From NCBI RefSeq assembly GCF_018413465.1, contig NZ_JAHCDK010000006.1, positions 1 to 64,000 of the forward strand: a stretch of 64,000 bases of DNA, in the 5' to 3' direction. The position numbers were made by a program, and so were the translations under genes. This DNA comes from Flavobacterium sp. CYK-55 (GTDB taxonomy: Bacteria > Bacteroidota > Bacteroidia > Flavobacteriales > Flavobacteriaceae). The notes below the pieces were generated by a model. The model was given only the letters and a program-made list of their open reading frames with translations, did not search any database and was not told the DNA's origin. Shown piece by piece: positions 35,215-43,924 of this stretch; positions within the stretch are counted from its first letter, which is position 1, and each line of letters starts with the position of its first letter.

Positions 35215-36741
35215 TTATTTGATGTTGATTTTTTCGAGATGTAAGCTAATCTCTTTTTTCTTTTTGTCATATTCAACTAACAGAACGTTGCCAATTTTAG
35301 CGGGTAATACCCTAAAAGATTTTCCCTCTTGCTGCAGATAAATTTTATCTTCGCTAAGCGTTCCTTCATCGTAGATAATGGTCTTGAATGCGTTTTTATT
35401 TTTCTCCCCTTTGAGTCTTTCGTAATCAATAAAACAAGAAAAGAAACGATCATTAACCGGGTCAACTTGGGTATATTCATAATCAAATGCACCAAAAGAT
35501 TTAAGGGCATTAGCATTTAACTGCGGGCTTCCGAAATCAGAAATACTTGGCGCTCTCGAAACGCTTTTGGCGAAATCTTGAATTTTTACCAATTTAAAGT
35601 CTGAGTTAAATTTGAAAACCACTGCATCTGAAATTGTGAGCTGCGTAGTGGCAGCATTACCTTGGCTCAAAATTGCCAGACCAATCCCGGCAGCACTAAC
35701 AGTCTTTTTAAAATATTCCCCAATAGCATAATATTCGTTGGTTTGAGTTCTAACAATTTTGTGAAAGTAGACGTATCCGCGTTCGTCAATAAAATTACCC
35801 GATGATTTGGTCAACTTTGAGATATCGTCTTTCCAACTGTTAAAAACTTCTTTTTTAGTATTGCCATTGATGTCAATGATTTCGGAAAAAAGACCTAAAC
35901 TTTTATCTGATAGAATGTTATCGCCATCTTTGAAATATTCACCCATCAAAATCAAATCATTATTTTCGGTCAGAAAAGCGTTGTTGATTAATCTAGGCTT
36001 GTTCTGTCTGCTGTTTTCTCTTTCAAAAAGCAGTTTTCCGGTGTTTACGTCAATTACTTTGGTTCTGATTGTAATTTTACGAGACATAATATTAGGTCGA
36101 CTGGCCTCGAGAGCAACTACATATTTTTCATTAACTTCAATAGGATTAATCGAAAGAATTTCTTTACTGTCTTCAGGCGAATTGTACTCCCAAGCTTTAC
36201 CTCCGTCGGTTGGATAATACTTGAGTGAGTATCCCATTTTTTTGTTATCCTCGAATTTATTAAACAAAAAACCCTTGTTGTCTACCGGAAAAAGAACATT
36301 GAAATCACCCGTTTGTTGTTGCATTTGTAAGTATCTAATTTCATTCGATTCCAAAGGAATTTTTACAGATTCTTTTTGATTGGCGGTTTTATCAAAAGTC
36401 AAAAGCTCAATTTTTTTCTCTCTTAAATTACATGTCACAAACATCATTGCCTGATTGTTGAAACTAGATTTCATCAAAAAGGTATTCTTGTTATCAACAT
36501 AGGATTTCTTGGCAACTTCATTAAGATTTTTATCTAAAATTTGAATTGCAAACTCATTGTTTCCGCCTTTGAGTTTGTCCATTACATAATAAAAATAATA
36601 ACCGTCAACATCTCGGTTTTTATCCAGAATAGCTCCGGCATTTCTGATTTCAAAAGTGCCCACACCATTAATCGAGCTTAATTGAGCAAATGCCTGTAAA
36701 GAAAAAAGCAAGCTTAAGGCAAATAAACATTTTAGTTTCAT
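35215..36741 (-). CDS. exported protein of unknown function (508 aa)
   Basis: Signal peptide at 1-19 (ends LQAFAQ). The rest is beta-rich with short strands and repeating pieces such as FAIQILDKNLNEVAKK, LLTFDKTANQKES and VVFKFNSDFKLVKIQDF, suggestive of a beta-propeller, but no family is recognised with confidence. Probably periplasmic or surface-exposed. Starts 5 bases after the M48 protease gene and ends at a terminator, so the two form one unit. Confidence 0.7.
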   Translation of the reverse strand: MKLKCLFALSLLFSLQAFAQLSSINGVGTFEIRNAGAILDKNRDVDGYYFYYVMDKLKGGNNEFAIQILDKNLNEVAKKSYVDNKNTFLMKSSFNNQAMMFVTCNLREKKIELLTFDKTANQKESVKIPLESNEIRYLQMQQQTGDFNVLFPVDNKGFLFNKFEDNKKMGYSLKYYPTDGGKAWEYNSPEDSKEILSINPIEVNEKYVVALEASRPNIMSRKITIRTKVIDVNTGKLLFERENSRQNKPRLINNAFLTENNDLILMGEYFKDGDNILSDKSLGLFSEIIDINGNTKKEVFNSWKDDISKLTKSSGNFIDERGYVYFHKIVRTQTNEYYAIGEYFKKTVSAAGIGLAILSQGNAATTQLTISDAVVFKFNSDFKLVKIQDFAKSVSRAPSISDFGSPQLNANALKSFGAFDYEYTQVDPVNDRFFSCFIDYERLKGEKNKNAFKTIIYDEGTLSEDKIYLQQEGKSFRVLPAKIGNVLLVEYDKKKKEISLHLEKINIK

Positions 36742-36746
36742 AAAAT

Positions 36747-38102
36747 TTATTTTTGATTTAATTGATTAAAATAGGATTTAACTTGAATAAAATCAGAATC
36801 GTTTCCCATTACATCAGCATGTTTTTGGCAAAAATTCATTCCGATTTTTCGGATGTTCTTTAATTCGAGATTATGCAAAAACTGCCTAAGCTCATCTAAA
36901 TTGACTTCGTCTGAAAAAGCACTCATGGTCGAAATATAGCGCCCAAATTTATGTTGCTCTTTTAATTGATAAATACTTTGAAGAAGCTTAGCCGTAATAG
37001 CACAAAAGGTTTTTTCATCTACTTCTTTTCGATTGTATAAAACCAGAGTTTGATAGAGCGCAAAATCTATTTGCTTAGCATCAATTGCAGATTGAACAAC
37101 CAAAAGTGAAGCTCTTTTTTTGATTTCCGGTAGAGAGTCATTTGAACTTTTCGATTCAGAATCTGTGCCGATCAGCATTTTTTTGATTACCTCAATACGC
37201 AGTGGAATATCCGGATGGGTTTTCATTGAATCTTTATCAAATTTATAATCACTCGCACTCTCTTTGATGTTGAATAAAGCCTCATCTTTAACTAACCAAG
37301 CCTCTTTAAAAGGGTAATTCTCAAAATTAAAATGCACTTTTAATTGCGCATTTTCGTTGAAAACAATACTGTCTGCATTTTTTAAATTCTCTAAGGCAGT
37401 CACAAAAGCTCGTTTCTGGAATCTAGTCTTCTTAAAAAAAACAAAACCCAACGAATCTGCTTGAAGCTCATCTTTACGACTGCGTTTGGTAAAATTATAA
37501 TTGAGCTCTTCCATCAAATCAAGGTAAGCTCTATTTTTCCCATAATGTGCTCTATTGATTGCTTTTGCCTTTTTTTTGGTTTGTTTTGAGTGAAGTAAAT
37601 CAAGATTTCGCAACATTGAGTTTTCAGAATGATTAAGCTGATAATGAGCTATTTCGTGGGCAATAACAGCGGCTAATTCATCATCAGATTGAATAAAATT
37701 CAACAACCCAAGGTTAATGGTAAAAATGCCATTCCAATAACATGAGGCATTAGGGACACCAGATTTGTCAACCAAAAAATAAAAATCAGAAGGAACTATA
37801 GATGGATTCGAAGCAGAAATTTCTTTAAAAATTTTGCCTACATATTGATTGATTTTGGAATCAAAAATAAAACCGCTGTCTTTGATTTTTTCTACCATCC
37901 GCTCATTCCGATCAAGAAGAATCGCTTTAACATCTTTCTTATACTTCGAATTGAATTTGGTTATTTTTTTATCCGAAACTCTATTAATAAAATTAACTAA
38001 AGAATCTTTGCTAAATGGCTCATATCTAACAGCCATTGAAGTTTGTGCAAAAAACAAAACAGGGTTAAAAAGTAAAAGAGTAATAATCAGAAATGCTTTC
38101 AT
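36747..38102 (-). CDS. M48-family metalloprotease, exported
   Basis: 451 aa. Signal peptide at 1-20 (ends LFFAQ). The zinc site is AAVIAHEIAHYQLNHSE (HExxH) with a second ligand region in RKDELQADSLGFVF (ExxxD). Family M48 includes periplasmic quality-control proteases such as BepA/LoiP. The C-terminal half has no recognised domain. Followed 5 bases later by the 508-aa exported protein, suggesting a functional pair. Confidence 0.87.
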   Translation of the reverse strand: MKAFLIITLLLFNPVLFFAQTSMAVRYEPFSKDSLVNFINRVSDKKITKFNSKYKKDVKAILLDRNERMVEKIKDSGFIFDSKINQYVGKIFKEISASNPSIVPSDFYFLVDKSGVPNASCYWNGIFTINLGLLNFIQSDDELAAVIAHEIAHYQLNHSENSMLRNLDLLHSKQTKKKAKAINRAHYGKNRAYLDLMEELNYNFTKRSRKDELQADSLGFVFFKKTRFQKRAFVTALENLKNADSIVFNENAQLKVHFNFENYPFKEAWLVKDEALFNIKESASDYKFDKDSMKTHPDIPLRIEVIKKMLIGTDSESKSSNDSLPEIKKRASLLVVQSAIDAKQIDFALYQTLVLYNRKEVDEKTFCAITAKLLQSIYQLKEQHKFGRYISTMSAFSDEVNLDELRQFLHNLELKNIRKIGMNFCQKHADVMGNDSDFIQVKSYFNQLNQK

Positions 38103-38297
38103 AACAAATAACTACTATCGTAGTCAAAGCTCTAAAGCTTGGACAGCAATTCTTTGTTTGTAGTCAGCTGAATCAACTTGATATTGATTCTTGAATTGTA
38201 AAAAATCAGTTTCTATACTGATAGAATAAACTTCTGTAGAACTGTAACTAAGAACTAAAGATTACTAGATAGGTTGAACGGGGCCAATATAATAAAA

Positions 38298-38321
38298 AAA
38301 CCTCCCAAAATAAGGAGGTTT
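38298..38321 (-). terminator. terminator of the aromatic amino acid operon
   Basis: Stem AAACCTCC / GGAGGTTT with an 8-nt loop, 18 bases after the stop of the DAHP synthase/chorismate mutase gene. Confidence 0.8.
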
Positions 38322-38338
38322 AAAAATATTTGAATTTG

Positions 38339-39430
38339 TTAGCGATTCATCACCTGCTCTTGATGGCTGATGCTTTCTTGGTGAATGGCTTTAAAAAGAC
38401 GTAAGATAAAATCTTCGCTCAAACCTTTGCTACTGCCTTCTTGGGTCATTTTCTGCAAGATTTCGTTCCAGCGTTTGTTTTGCAAAACCGCGATGTTTTT
38501 TTCTTTTTTGAGCGCTCCGATTTTTTCGGCTACTTGCATGCGTTTGCCCAAAATTTCGAGCAATTTACTATCGGCTGCATCAATCTCGGTGCGGAGTTTG
38601 GCCATTTGAATCTGAAAATCTGATGCGTCAGTGGTGAGATTTCTGATGCGCAAATCTTTAAAAATTTGCTTCAAAACCGTCGGAGTTACCTGCTGCGCTG
38701 CATCGCTCCACGCATGGTCCGGATCAATATGGGTTTCAATAATAAGCCCGTCGTAGTTTAAATCGAGCGCTTGTTGCGAAACTTCTTGTATCATATCGCG
38801 CTTACCGGTAATGTGCGACGGATCGCAAATGAGCGGCAAATCAGGAAAACGGCTTTGCAATTCAATCGGAATTTGCCATTCGGGAATATTGCGGTATTTG
38901 GTTTTTTCATAGGTAGAAAAGCCGCGGTGGATCACTCCGAGCTTTTTGATTCCGGCAGCATATAATCGCTCAACACCGCCAATCCACAAGGCCAAATCAG
39001 GGTTTACCGGATTTTTGACCAACACAATTTTATCGGTTCCTTGCAAAGCATCAGCAATTTCTTGCACCGCAAACGGATTCACAGTGGTTCGAGCGCCAAT
39101 CCACAGCACATCGATATCGTGTTCTAAAGCCAATTTCACATGAGCCGCATTGGCCACTTCGGTAGCCATGAGCAAACCTGTTTCGGCTTTGGCGCGTTGC
39201 AACCATTTAAGGCCGATGGCTCCCACGCCTTCAAATCCTCCTGGGCGAGTGCGTGGTTTCCAGATACCGGCGCGAAAAATAGTCACATCAGAATCATTGA
39301 GTTCGTGGGCAATTTGCAGAACTTGTGCTTCGGTTTCAGCGCTGCAAGGTCCGGCAATAACCAATGGATGCGAAAGCCCGAAATTGTCGAGCCATTGTCT
39401 TGCTTGGGTATGATTTTCTAAAGTGCGCAT
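38339..39430 (-). CDS. bifunctional DAHP synthase / chorismate mutase
   Basis: 363 aa. Residues about 1-260 form a type I-beta DAHP synthase (PLVIAGPCSAETEAQ, IFRAGIWKPRTRPGGFEGVG, DVLWIGARTTVNPFAV, PLICDPSHITGKRDMI), the first step of the shikimate pathway. Residues about 270-360 are an AroQ chorismate mutase (MAKLRTEIDAADSKLLEILG, RMQVAEKIGALKKEKNIAV). In such fusions the mutase can also mediate feedback inhibition by prephenate. Third enzyme gene of the operon, 1 base after tyrA. Confidence 0.94.
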   Translation of the reverse strand: MRTLENHTQARQWLDNFGLSHPLVIAGPCSAETEAQVLQIAHELNDSDVTIFRAGIWKPRTRPGGFEGVGAIGLKWLQRAKAETGLLMATEVANAAHVKLALEHDIDVLWIGARTTVNPFAVQEIADALQGTDKIVLVKNPVNPDLALWIGGVERLYAAGIKKLGVIHRGFSTYEKTKYRNIPEWQIPIELQSRFPDLPLICDPSHITGKRDMIQEVSQQALDLNYDGLIIETHIDPDHAWSDAAQQVTPTVLKQIFKDLRIRNLTTDASDFQIQMAKLRTEIDAADSKLLEILGKRMQVAEKIGALKKEKNIAVLQNKRWNEILQKMTQEGSSKGLSEDFILRLFKAIHQESISHQEQVMNR

Positions 39431-39431
39431 T

Positions 39432-40298
39432 TTATAAAGTTTTGGTTGGGGTTTGCATTCCGTTTAAAATTTCTTTGATGCGATTGACTTGCTGCATTTC
39501 TTGAAAAACCAATTCATAATCATCGCTTTCCATCAAATTCCTGAAATGCGATAAATTGGCGATGTATTCATCAAGTGCGCGCATGACTTGTTTTTTGTTT
39601 TGCTTAAAAATAGGTGTCCACATGGCCGGAGAACTTTTGGCGAGCCGCACGGTGCTTTCAAATCCGCTGCCGGCCATATCAAAAATATCTCGTTCGTGTT
39701 TTTCTTTTTCAATGACGGTTTTGCCCAGCATAAATGAACTGATGTGCGATAAATGCGACACATACGCAATGTGTTTATCGTGCGATTTCGGACTCATATA
39801 CCGAATGCGCATACCGAGTTTTTGAAATATCTCTAAAGCTTTTTCTTGTAGTTTGAACGATGTTTTTTCAACCTCGCAAATAATATTCGTCTTCCCGAAA
39901 AATAAACCTGAAACCGCCGCTGTTGGTCCGGAAAATTCTGTTCCGGCAATTGGGTGAGCGGCCAAAAACTGTGATCGCTTTAGATGATTTTCGACGGCCT
40001 CGCAAATGGGCAATTTGGTTGAACCGACATCAATGACCAAGGCTTGTTCAGAAATACCCTCTAAAACTTGGGGCAATAAAGTAAGGCAAGCGTCTACCGG
40101 AACCGACACAATGACCACATCAGCGGTAGCCAAATCATCAAGTGTGGCCAACTCGTCAATAATACCCATATTTTGGGCTTGTTCTAAATGGTTGGAATGG
40201 GCGTCAATTCCAAAGATTTTTGCATCCGGAAAATGCTTTCGAATATCCAGCGCCATTGAGCCACCTATCAGTCCTGTTCCTATAATGAATACGTTCAT
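39432..40298 (-). CDS. tyrA: prephenate dehydrogenase
   Basis: 288 aa. NAD(P)-binding start MNVFIIGTGLIGGSMALDIRK, VPVDACLTLLPQVLEGISEQ, GSTKLPICEAVENHL, HPIAGTEFSGPTAA and HDKHIAYVSHLSHISSFML with the catalytic His. Oxidatively decarboxylates prephenate to 4-hydroxyphenylpyruvate, the keto acid of tyrosine. Sits between the aminotransferase (9 bases) and the DAHP synthase/chorismate mutase (1 base). Confidence 0.95.
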   Translation of the reverse strand: MNVFIIGTGLIGGSMALDIRKHFPDAKIFGIDAHSNHLEQAQNMGIIDELATLDDLATADVVIVSVPVDACLTLLPQVLEGISEQALVIDVGSTKLPICEAVENHLKRSQFLAAHPIAGTEFSGPTAAVSGLFFGKTNIICEVEKTSFKLQEKALEIFQKLGMRIRYMSPKSHDKHIAYVSHLSHISSFMLGKTVIEKEKHERDIFDMAGSGFESTVRLAKSSPAMWTPIFKQNKKQVMRALDEYIANLSHFRNLMESDDYELVFQEMQQVNRIKEILNGMQTPTKTL

Positions 40299-40307
40299 AT
40301 TTTGCCT

Positions 40308-41459
40308 TTAAAACCGCGACAAAGCCTCGGTGATTTTGTTTTCGTCTACACAAAGTGAAAATCTGATGTAGCCCTGACCATTACTACCAAAAACAGTTCC
40401 CGGAGCTACAAAGATATGCTTGCTGTATAATATTTCGTCTATAAATTTTTCGGCATCTTCAGCGCCCTTGGGCAATTGAGTCCAGACAAATAATCCCGCG
40501 GCATCAACTTGGGCCGTGCAACCTAACTTTTCAACCATCTTCATTATTAAAGCATGTCTTTTCTGATAGATTTCATCTTGCTGGGCAAACCAAACATCGC
40601 CCAATTGTAAAGCAGCAGTCGCCCCTTTTTGAACAGCATAAAACATCCCGCTGTCAAAATTGCTTTTGACCTGAAGTACGGCTTGAATCAAACTAGGATG
40701 CCCCAAAACCATCCCCACGCGCCAGCCGGCCATATTAAAGGTTTTTGACAGTGAATTGAGTTCTAAACAAATTCCGTCGGCTTCGGGAACTTGCAAAAGC
40801 GAAGTTGGTTTTGAATTGAGCACAAAACTATACGGATTGTCATTGACCAATAAAGCATTGTGTTTTTGGGCCAAGGCAACCCATCGCGCCAACAAATCTA
40901 GATCAGCTTTGGTTCCGGTGGGCATATGCGGATAGGATATCCAAATGAGTTTTATTTTAGAAGAATCGAGTTGTTCCAAAGCTTCAAAATCAGGTTGCCA
41001 ATCGCGCTCGGGTAACAAATCGTATAAAACGGGCTCAGCTCCTACGAGCTTGGTGACCGAAGCATAAGTCGGATAGCCCGGATTGGGAATCAAAACCTGA
41101 TCGCCTGGATTTAAAAAAGCCATCGAAATATGCATGATGCCTTCTTTGGAACCCATCAGCGGTAGCACTTCGGTTTCAGGATTAATCGTTACCGAAAAAT
41201 ACTTTTGGTAAAACGCGGCCATCGCTTGTCGCAACTCGGGCAAGCCTTGATAGCTTTGGTATTGATGCGCCAACGGCTCGGTCATAGCAGCTTGCACCGC
41301 TTGAATAACGCTTGGATGCGGAGCCAAATCAGGGCTCCCGATGCCCATGTTGATGATGGGTTTTCCTTGCGCAGCCAATTGTCTGACTTCGCGCAATTTG
41401 GTTGAAAAATAGTATTCATCAACCTGATGTAATCTTTGGGCCGTTGTAATCATAGGCAT
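40308..41459 (-). CDS. class I/II aminotransferase of the aromatic operon
   Basis: 383 aa from the ATG at 41459 (a second ATG two codons on, at 41453, is equally possible). A frame continues to 41525 but runs through a terminator hairpin (41470-41491). PLP motifs: INMGIGSPDLAPHPSV, LNPGDQVLIPNPGYPTYASV, LVNDNPYSFVLN and ELNSLSKTFNMAGWRVG with the PLP lysine. Likely makes tyrosine and phenylalanine from the keto acids in this pathway; a diaminopimelate-type substrate cannot be excluded. First enzyme gene after the attenuator. Confidence 0.85.
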   Translation of the reverse strand: MPMITTAQRLHQVDEYYFSTKLREVRQLAAQGKPIINMGIGSPDLAPHPSVIQAVQAAMTEPLAHQYQSYQGLPELRQAMAAFYQKYFSVTINPETEVLPLMGSKEGIMHISMAFLNPGDQVLIPNPGYPTYASVTKLVGAEPVLYDLLPERDWQPDFEALEQLDSSKIKLIWISYPHMPTGTKADLDLLARWVALAQKHNALLVNDNPYSFVLNSKPTSLLQVPEADGICLELNSLSKTFNMAGWRVGMVLGHPSLIQAVLQVKSNFDSGMFYAVQKGATAALQLGDVWFAQQDEIYQKRHALIMKMVEKLGCTAQVDAAGLFVWTQLPKGAEDAEKFIDEILYSKHIFVAPGTVFGSNGQGYIRFSLCVDENKITEALSRF

Positions 41460-41469
41460 ATAAATAAAA

Positions 41470-41491
41470 AATCCCGACCAAGGCCGGGATT
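41470..41491 (-). terminator. attenuator terminator before the aromatic operon
   Basis: Minus-strand hairpin AATCCCG / CGGGATT followed by a T-run, ending about 10 bases before the aminotransferase ATG. A terminator at the 5' end of an operon, preceded by a Tyr/Phe-rich leader ORF, is the mark of transcription attenuation. GGGTGGGAT inside the leader ORF can pair with ATCCCGGCC of the hairpin (8 of 9 positions, one a G-T pair) as antiterminator. Confidence 0.7.
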
Positions 41492-41521
41492 CGTATTTTG
41501 TTTTTTGAATTAATAATTTTT

Positions 41522-41596
41522 TCAATCAACCACTACCATCCCACCCTCCATTCGGAAGTACTCAATTGGGTTGTTATAATAGCGGTTAAGAATCAT
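41522..41596 (-). CDS. putative Tyr/Phe leader peptide (24 aa) of the aromatic operon
   Basis: Short ORF ATG (41594-41596) to TGA (41522-41524). It starts MILNRYYNNPIEYFR and goes on MEGGMVVVD. Three Tyr (residues 6, 7 and 13) and one Phe (14) in 24 residues is far above average and includes a Tyr-Tyr and a Tyr-Phe pair. It is followed by the terminator at 41470-41491 and then the tyrosine-pathway genes. Stalling at residues 6-7 or 13-14 during Tyr/Phe shortage would leave the GGGTGGGAT antiterminator free. I found no report that I can name for this leader. Confidence 0.6.
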   Translation of the reverse strand: MILNRYYNNPIEYFRMEGGMVVVD

Positions 41597-41660
41597 AAAA
41601 ATAATTTAGTGATGGCTAAAATAGGAATTTTTGTTATTGATTCGTCAAAATTGAAAAAAA

Positions 41661-41942
41661 TTAACGCCGGCGTTTGCTGATTTTGTTTCCGGTGATGTTG
41701 CGCTGTAAATCGCATTTGAATTTTCCGCTGATAAAAGTTCGCTTTTGCCTATGCTTGGAAGCCCGACCTTGCACTCTGGCGCGCCACATTCTAAAACTCG
41801 AAGGCTTCATTTCGCGTCGCATGAGCTCAATAACTTCGGCTTCTGAAAGTTGAAACTGAAACGCAATAGCTTCAAACGGCGTTCGGTCTTCCCAAGCCAT
41901 TTCGATGATGCGATCTATTTGTATTTCGGTGAATGATTTCAT
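41661..41942 (-). CDS. TIGR03643 (DUF2805) family protein
   Basis: 93 aa. N-terminal half is a helix-turn-helix-like segment (IDRIIEMAWEDRTPFEAIAF, QLSEAEVIELMRREMKPSSF), then MWRARVQGRASKHRQKR and a basic tail. Matches the TIGR03643 family, which has no known function; from memory these genes are often near photolyase genes. Its start overlaps the stop of the aarF-like gene in ATGA. Basic and HTH-like, so nucleic-acid binding is plausible. Confidence 0.85.
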   Translation of the reverse strand: MKSFTEIQIDRIIEMAWEDRTPFEAIAFQFQLSEAEVIELMRREMKPSSFRMWRARVQGRASKHRQKRTFISGKFKCDLQRNITGNKISKRRR

Positions 41943-43249
41943 GTTTTGAGGTATTTTTGAAAATCATTGATGCGAACCTTTGCGCCAATGTCAAACATCA
42001 AACTATAAAGCCCAAAAAAGGTTCGGTTGACATAAATAAAATGTTTGGATCCGCGATTGCCATTCATTTTTCGGAGGTTTTTGTCTTGGGTAAATTTTTC
42101 GCTTAAATCAGCAATTCTCTGCTGAAAAGTGGCATCTGAAAAATCAAATTCTTCTTGCTGAATCGGCTGGGTAAAAAGCGCGAGCAACTCACCAAAAAAG
42201 GCCGTAAAGAAAGCTTCCTCAGCAGGCGAATCGGTTGTTTTGAGAATTTCAAGTTCGTATAACTTTTCTTTAAAGAGCACCGGATTATTTAAAACTTTGG
42301 GCTCAGACATTTCAAAATAGGGCTTGTAAAACGAATCGGGAATTTGCTTCATACAACCAAAATCAATGGCAATCAACTGAGCATGGGCATCGACCAAAAA
42401 GTTGCCCGGATGCGGATCAGCGTGAAATTTGCGCAGCGCATGAATCTGATACATATAAAAATTCCAGAGTGTTTGCCCTACTTGATGGCGCTTTTGCACA
42501 TTGGTTTCAGACTGACAGAACTCTGAAAGATGTTGTCCGCGCATCCAATCCATGGTGATGATTTTATCAGACGAATACTCCGGATAATACTGCGGAAACT
42601 TTAGACCTTCTATCTGACTACAAGCCAAACGAACGGCTTCGCTTTGTTGTAATTCAAGATGATAATCAGTTTCTTCGGTGAGTTTGTCTTCAACTTCCTG
42701 AAAATATTCATCCGAAGTTCCTTGCAAATTGAACATGCGCACCGCGACGGGTTTGACGAGCGCAATATCGGTTCGGATGCTGTCGCGAACGCCCGGATAC
42801 TGAATTTTTACCGCGAGTTGCTTGCCATCTTTTTCGGCTTTGTGTACCTGACCAATACTGGCCGCATTGACTGAATCGGGCGTAAAAGCATCAAAAATTT
42901 CTTCGGGATATTGCTTGAAACTGTTTTTAAAAGTTTTGCGCACCAGCGGAGCCGACAACGGTGGAACCGAAAATTGCGACAGCGAAAATTTCTCGACATA
43001 ACTCTGAGGCAGTAAGTTTTTTTCCATGCTGAGCATTTGCGCCACTTTGAGCGCGCTGCCCTTGAGTTCTTTGAGCCCGTCGTAAATATCGGTGGCGTTT
43101 TCTTCGTGTAATTTATCTTTGGTTAAAGCGGGATTGATGGCTTTTTCGCTGTAGTATTTGAGGTAATTGCCGCCTACTTTAACGCCGGTCGTGACAAGCT
43201 TGGCCACACGTTCAATTTTGCGCGTTGGGATGGAATCGATTTTTTTCAT
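41939..43249 (-). CDS. ABC1/AarF/UbiB-family atypical kinase
   Basis: 436 aa. Blocks of the ABC1 family: LKELKGSALKVAQMLSME (the KxGQ motif as KVAQ), NAASIGQVHKAEKDGKQLAV, LAVKIQYPGV (ATP Lys), FHADPHPGNFLVDAHAQLIA and IAIDFGCMKQIP. UbiB-like members support isoprenoid-quinone or other lipid metabolism. KVAQ instead of KxGQ is a small deviation. Lies between tetR and the TIGR03643 gene in one operon; context ties it to the photolyase regulon rather than to quinone synthesis. Confidence 0.9.
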   Translation of the reverse strand: MKKIDSIPTRKIERVAKLVTTGVKVGGNYLKYYSEKAINPALTKDKLHEENATDIYDGLKELKGSALKVAQMLSMEKNLLPQSYVEKFSLSQFSVPPLSAPLVRKTFKNSFKQYPEEIFDAFTPDSVNAASIGQVHKAEKDGKQLAVKIQYPGVRDSIRTDIALVKPVAVRMFNLQGTSDEYFQEVEDKLTEETDYHLELQQSEAVRLACSQIEGLKFPQYYPEYSSDKIITMDWMRGQHLSEFCQSETNVQKRHQVGQTLWNFYMYQIHALRKFHADPHPGNFLVDAHAQLIAIDFGCMKQIPDSFYKPYFEMSEPKVLNNPVLFKEKLYELEILKTTDSPAEEAFFTAFFGELLALFTQPIQQEEFDFSDATFQQRIADLSEKFTQDKNLRKMNGNRGSKHFIYVNRTFFGLYSLMFDIGAKVRINDFQKYLKT

Positions 43250-43252
43250 GAT

Positions 43253-43915
43253 TTATTGCTGCGTCATTTTTTCTTTCCACAGAAATTTACCCAAATCAAC
43301 CACGCTTTTCATAGGTGAATGATACACCAAATCAAAGGCGGCTTGCACTGATTTTTCAATGAAAACATCTGTCTTTTCAAAGCCGGCTGAAGTGTCATCA
43401 GTCCAATATTTTAAAATGGATAAAAACTGAATCCACGCGCCTTCATGCACCAATTTGGTTTGCACATCGTTCAGACGCTTGCTTTCTGTAGCCATGGGCG
43501 CTTGAAGAATTTGCTGCACAAACTTTAGAAAATCAGCGCGCAATAGTTTTAATTTTTCAAGCGAATGCAACGGGTTTTTATCTTCGGTGAGTAAATACAA
43601 AACCATGCTGCGGTTGGCGGTGGTCATTTCAATAAAGGTAAAGTAAAACGATGAGAGTTTTTGCGCAGCATCATACTGAGCATAATCGGCAGATTTGTGT
43701 ATCAAATCAAAAGTATGATGAAAAAGCTCGGATAAATAAGCCGATTCTAAAGCCGAAAACGAGGCGTAATATTGGTAAAAATCGGCTTCAGAAAAACCGG
43801 AAGCTTGCATCAAACTATATACTGATGTTGGTTTTGAACCGTGCTCAAGAACATATTGACTGTATAAATCAACAATTTGCTCAGCACTAACGGATTGTTT
43901 TTTCTTGGCTGCCAT
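43253..43915 (-). CDS. TetR-family transcriptional regulator
   Basis: 220 aa from the ATG at 43915 (MAAKKKQSVSAEQ); the longer frame to 44077 overlaps the operator and the divergent gldA start. N-terminal HTH: IVDLYSQYVLEHGSKPTSVY, SLMQASGFSEADFYQYYASF, ALESAYLSELF. The C-terminal ligand domain is helical. It has 3 bases to aarF. The operator-like inverted repeat at 43925-43958 is 10 bases upstream and is repeated before the photolyase operon, so this protein is the prime candidate for binding both. Confidence 0.85.
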   Translation of the reverse strand: MAAKKKQSVSAEQIVDLYSQYVLEHGSKPTSVYSLMQASGFSEADFYQYYASFSALESAYLSELFHHTFDLIHKSADYAQYDAAQKLSSFYFTFIEMTTANRSMVLYLLTEDKNPLHSLEKLKLLRADFLKFVQQILQAPMATESKRLNDVQTKLVHEGAWIQFLSILKYWTDDTSAGFEKTDVFIEKSVQAAFDLVYHSPMKSVVDLGKFLWKEKMTQQ

Positions 43916-43924
43916 GATTAAAAT

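Noticed and set aside
36258..36266. TTAAACAAA as a third operator half-site
   Set aside because: Lies inside a coding region without the partner half at spacing 16; a chance match.
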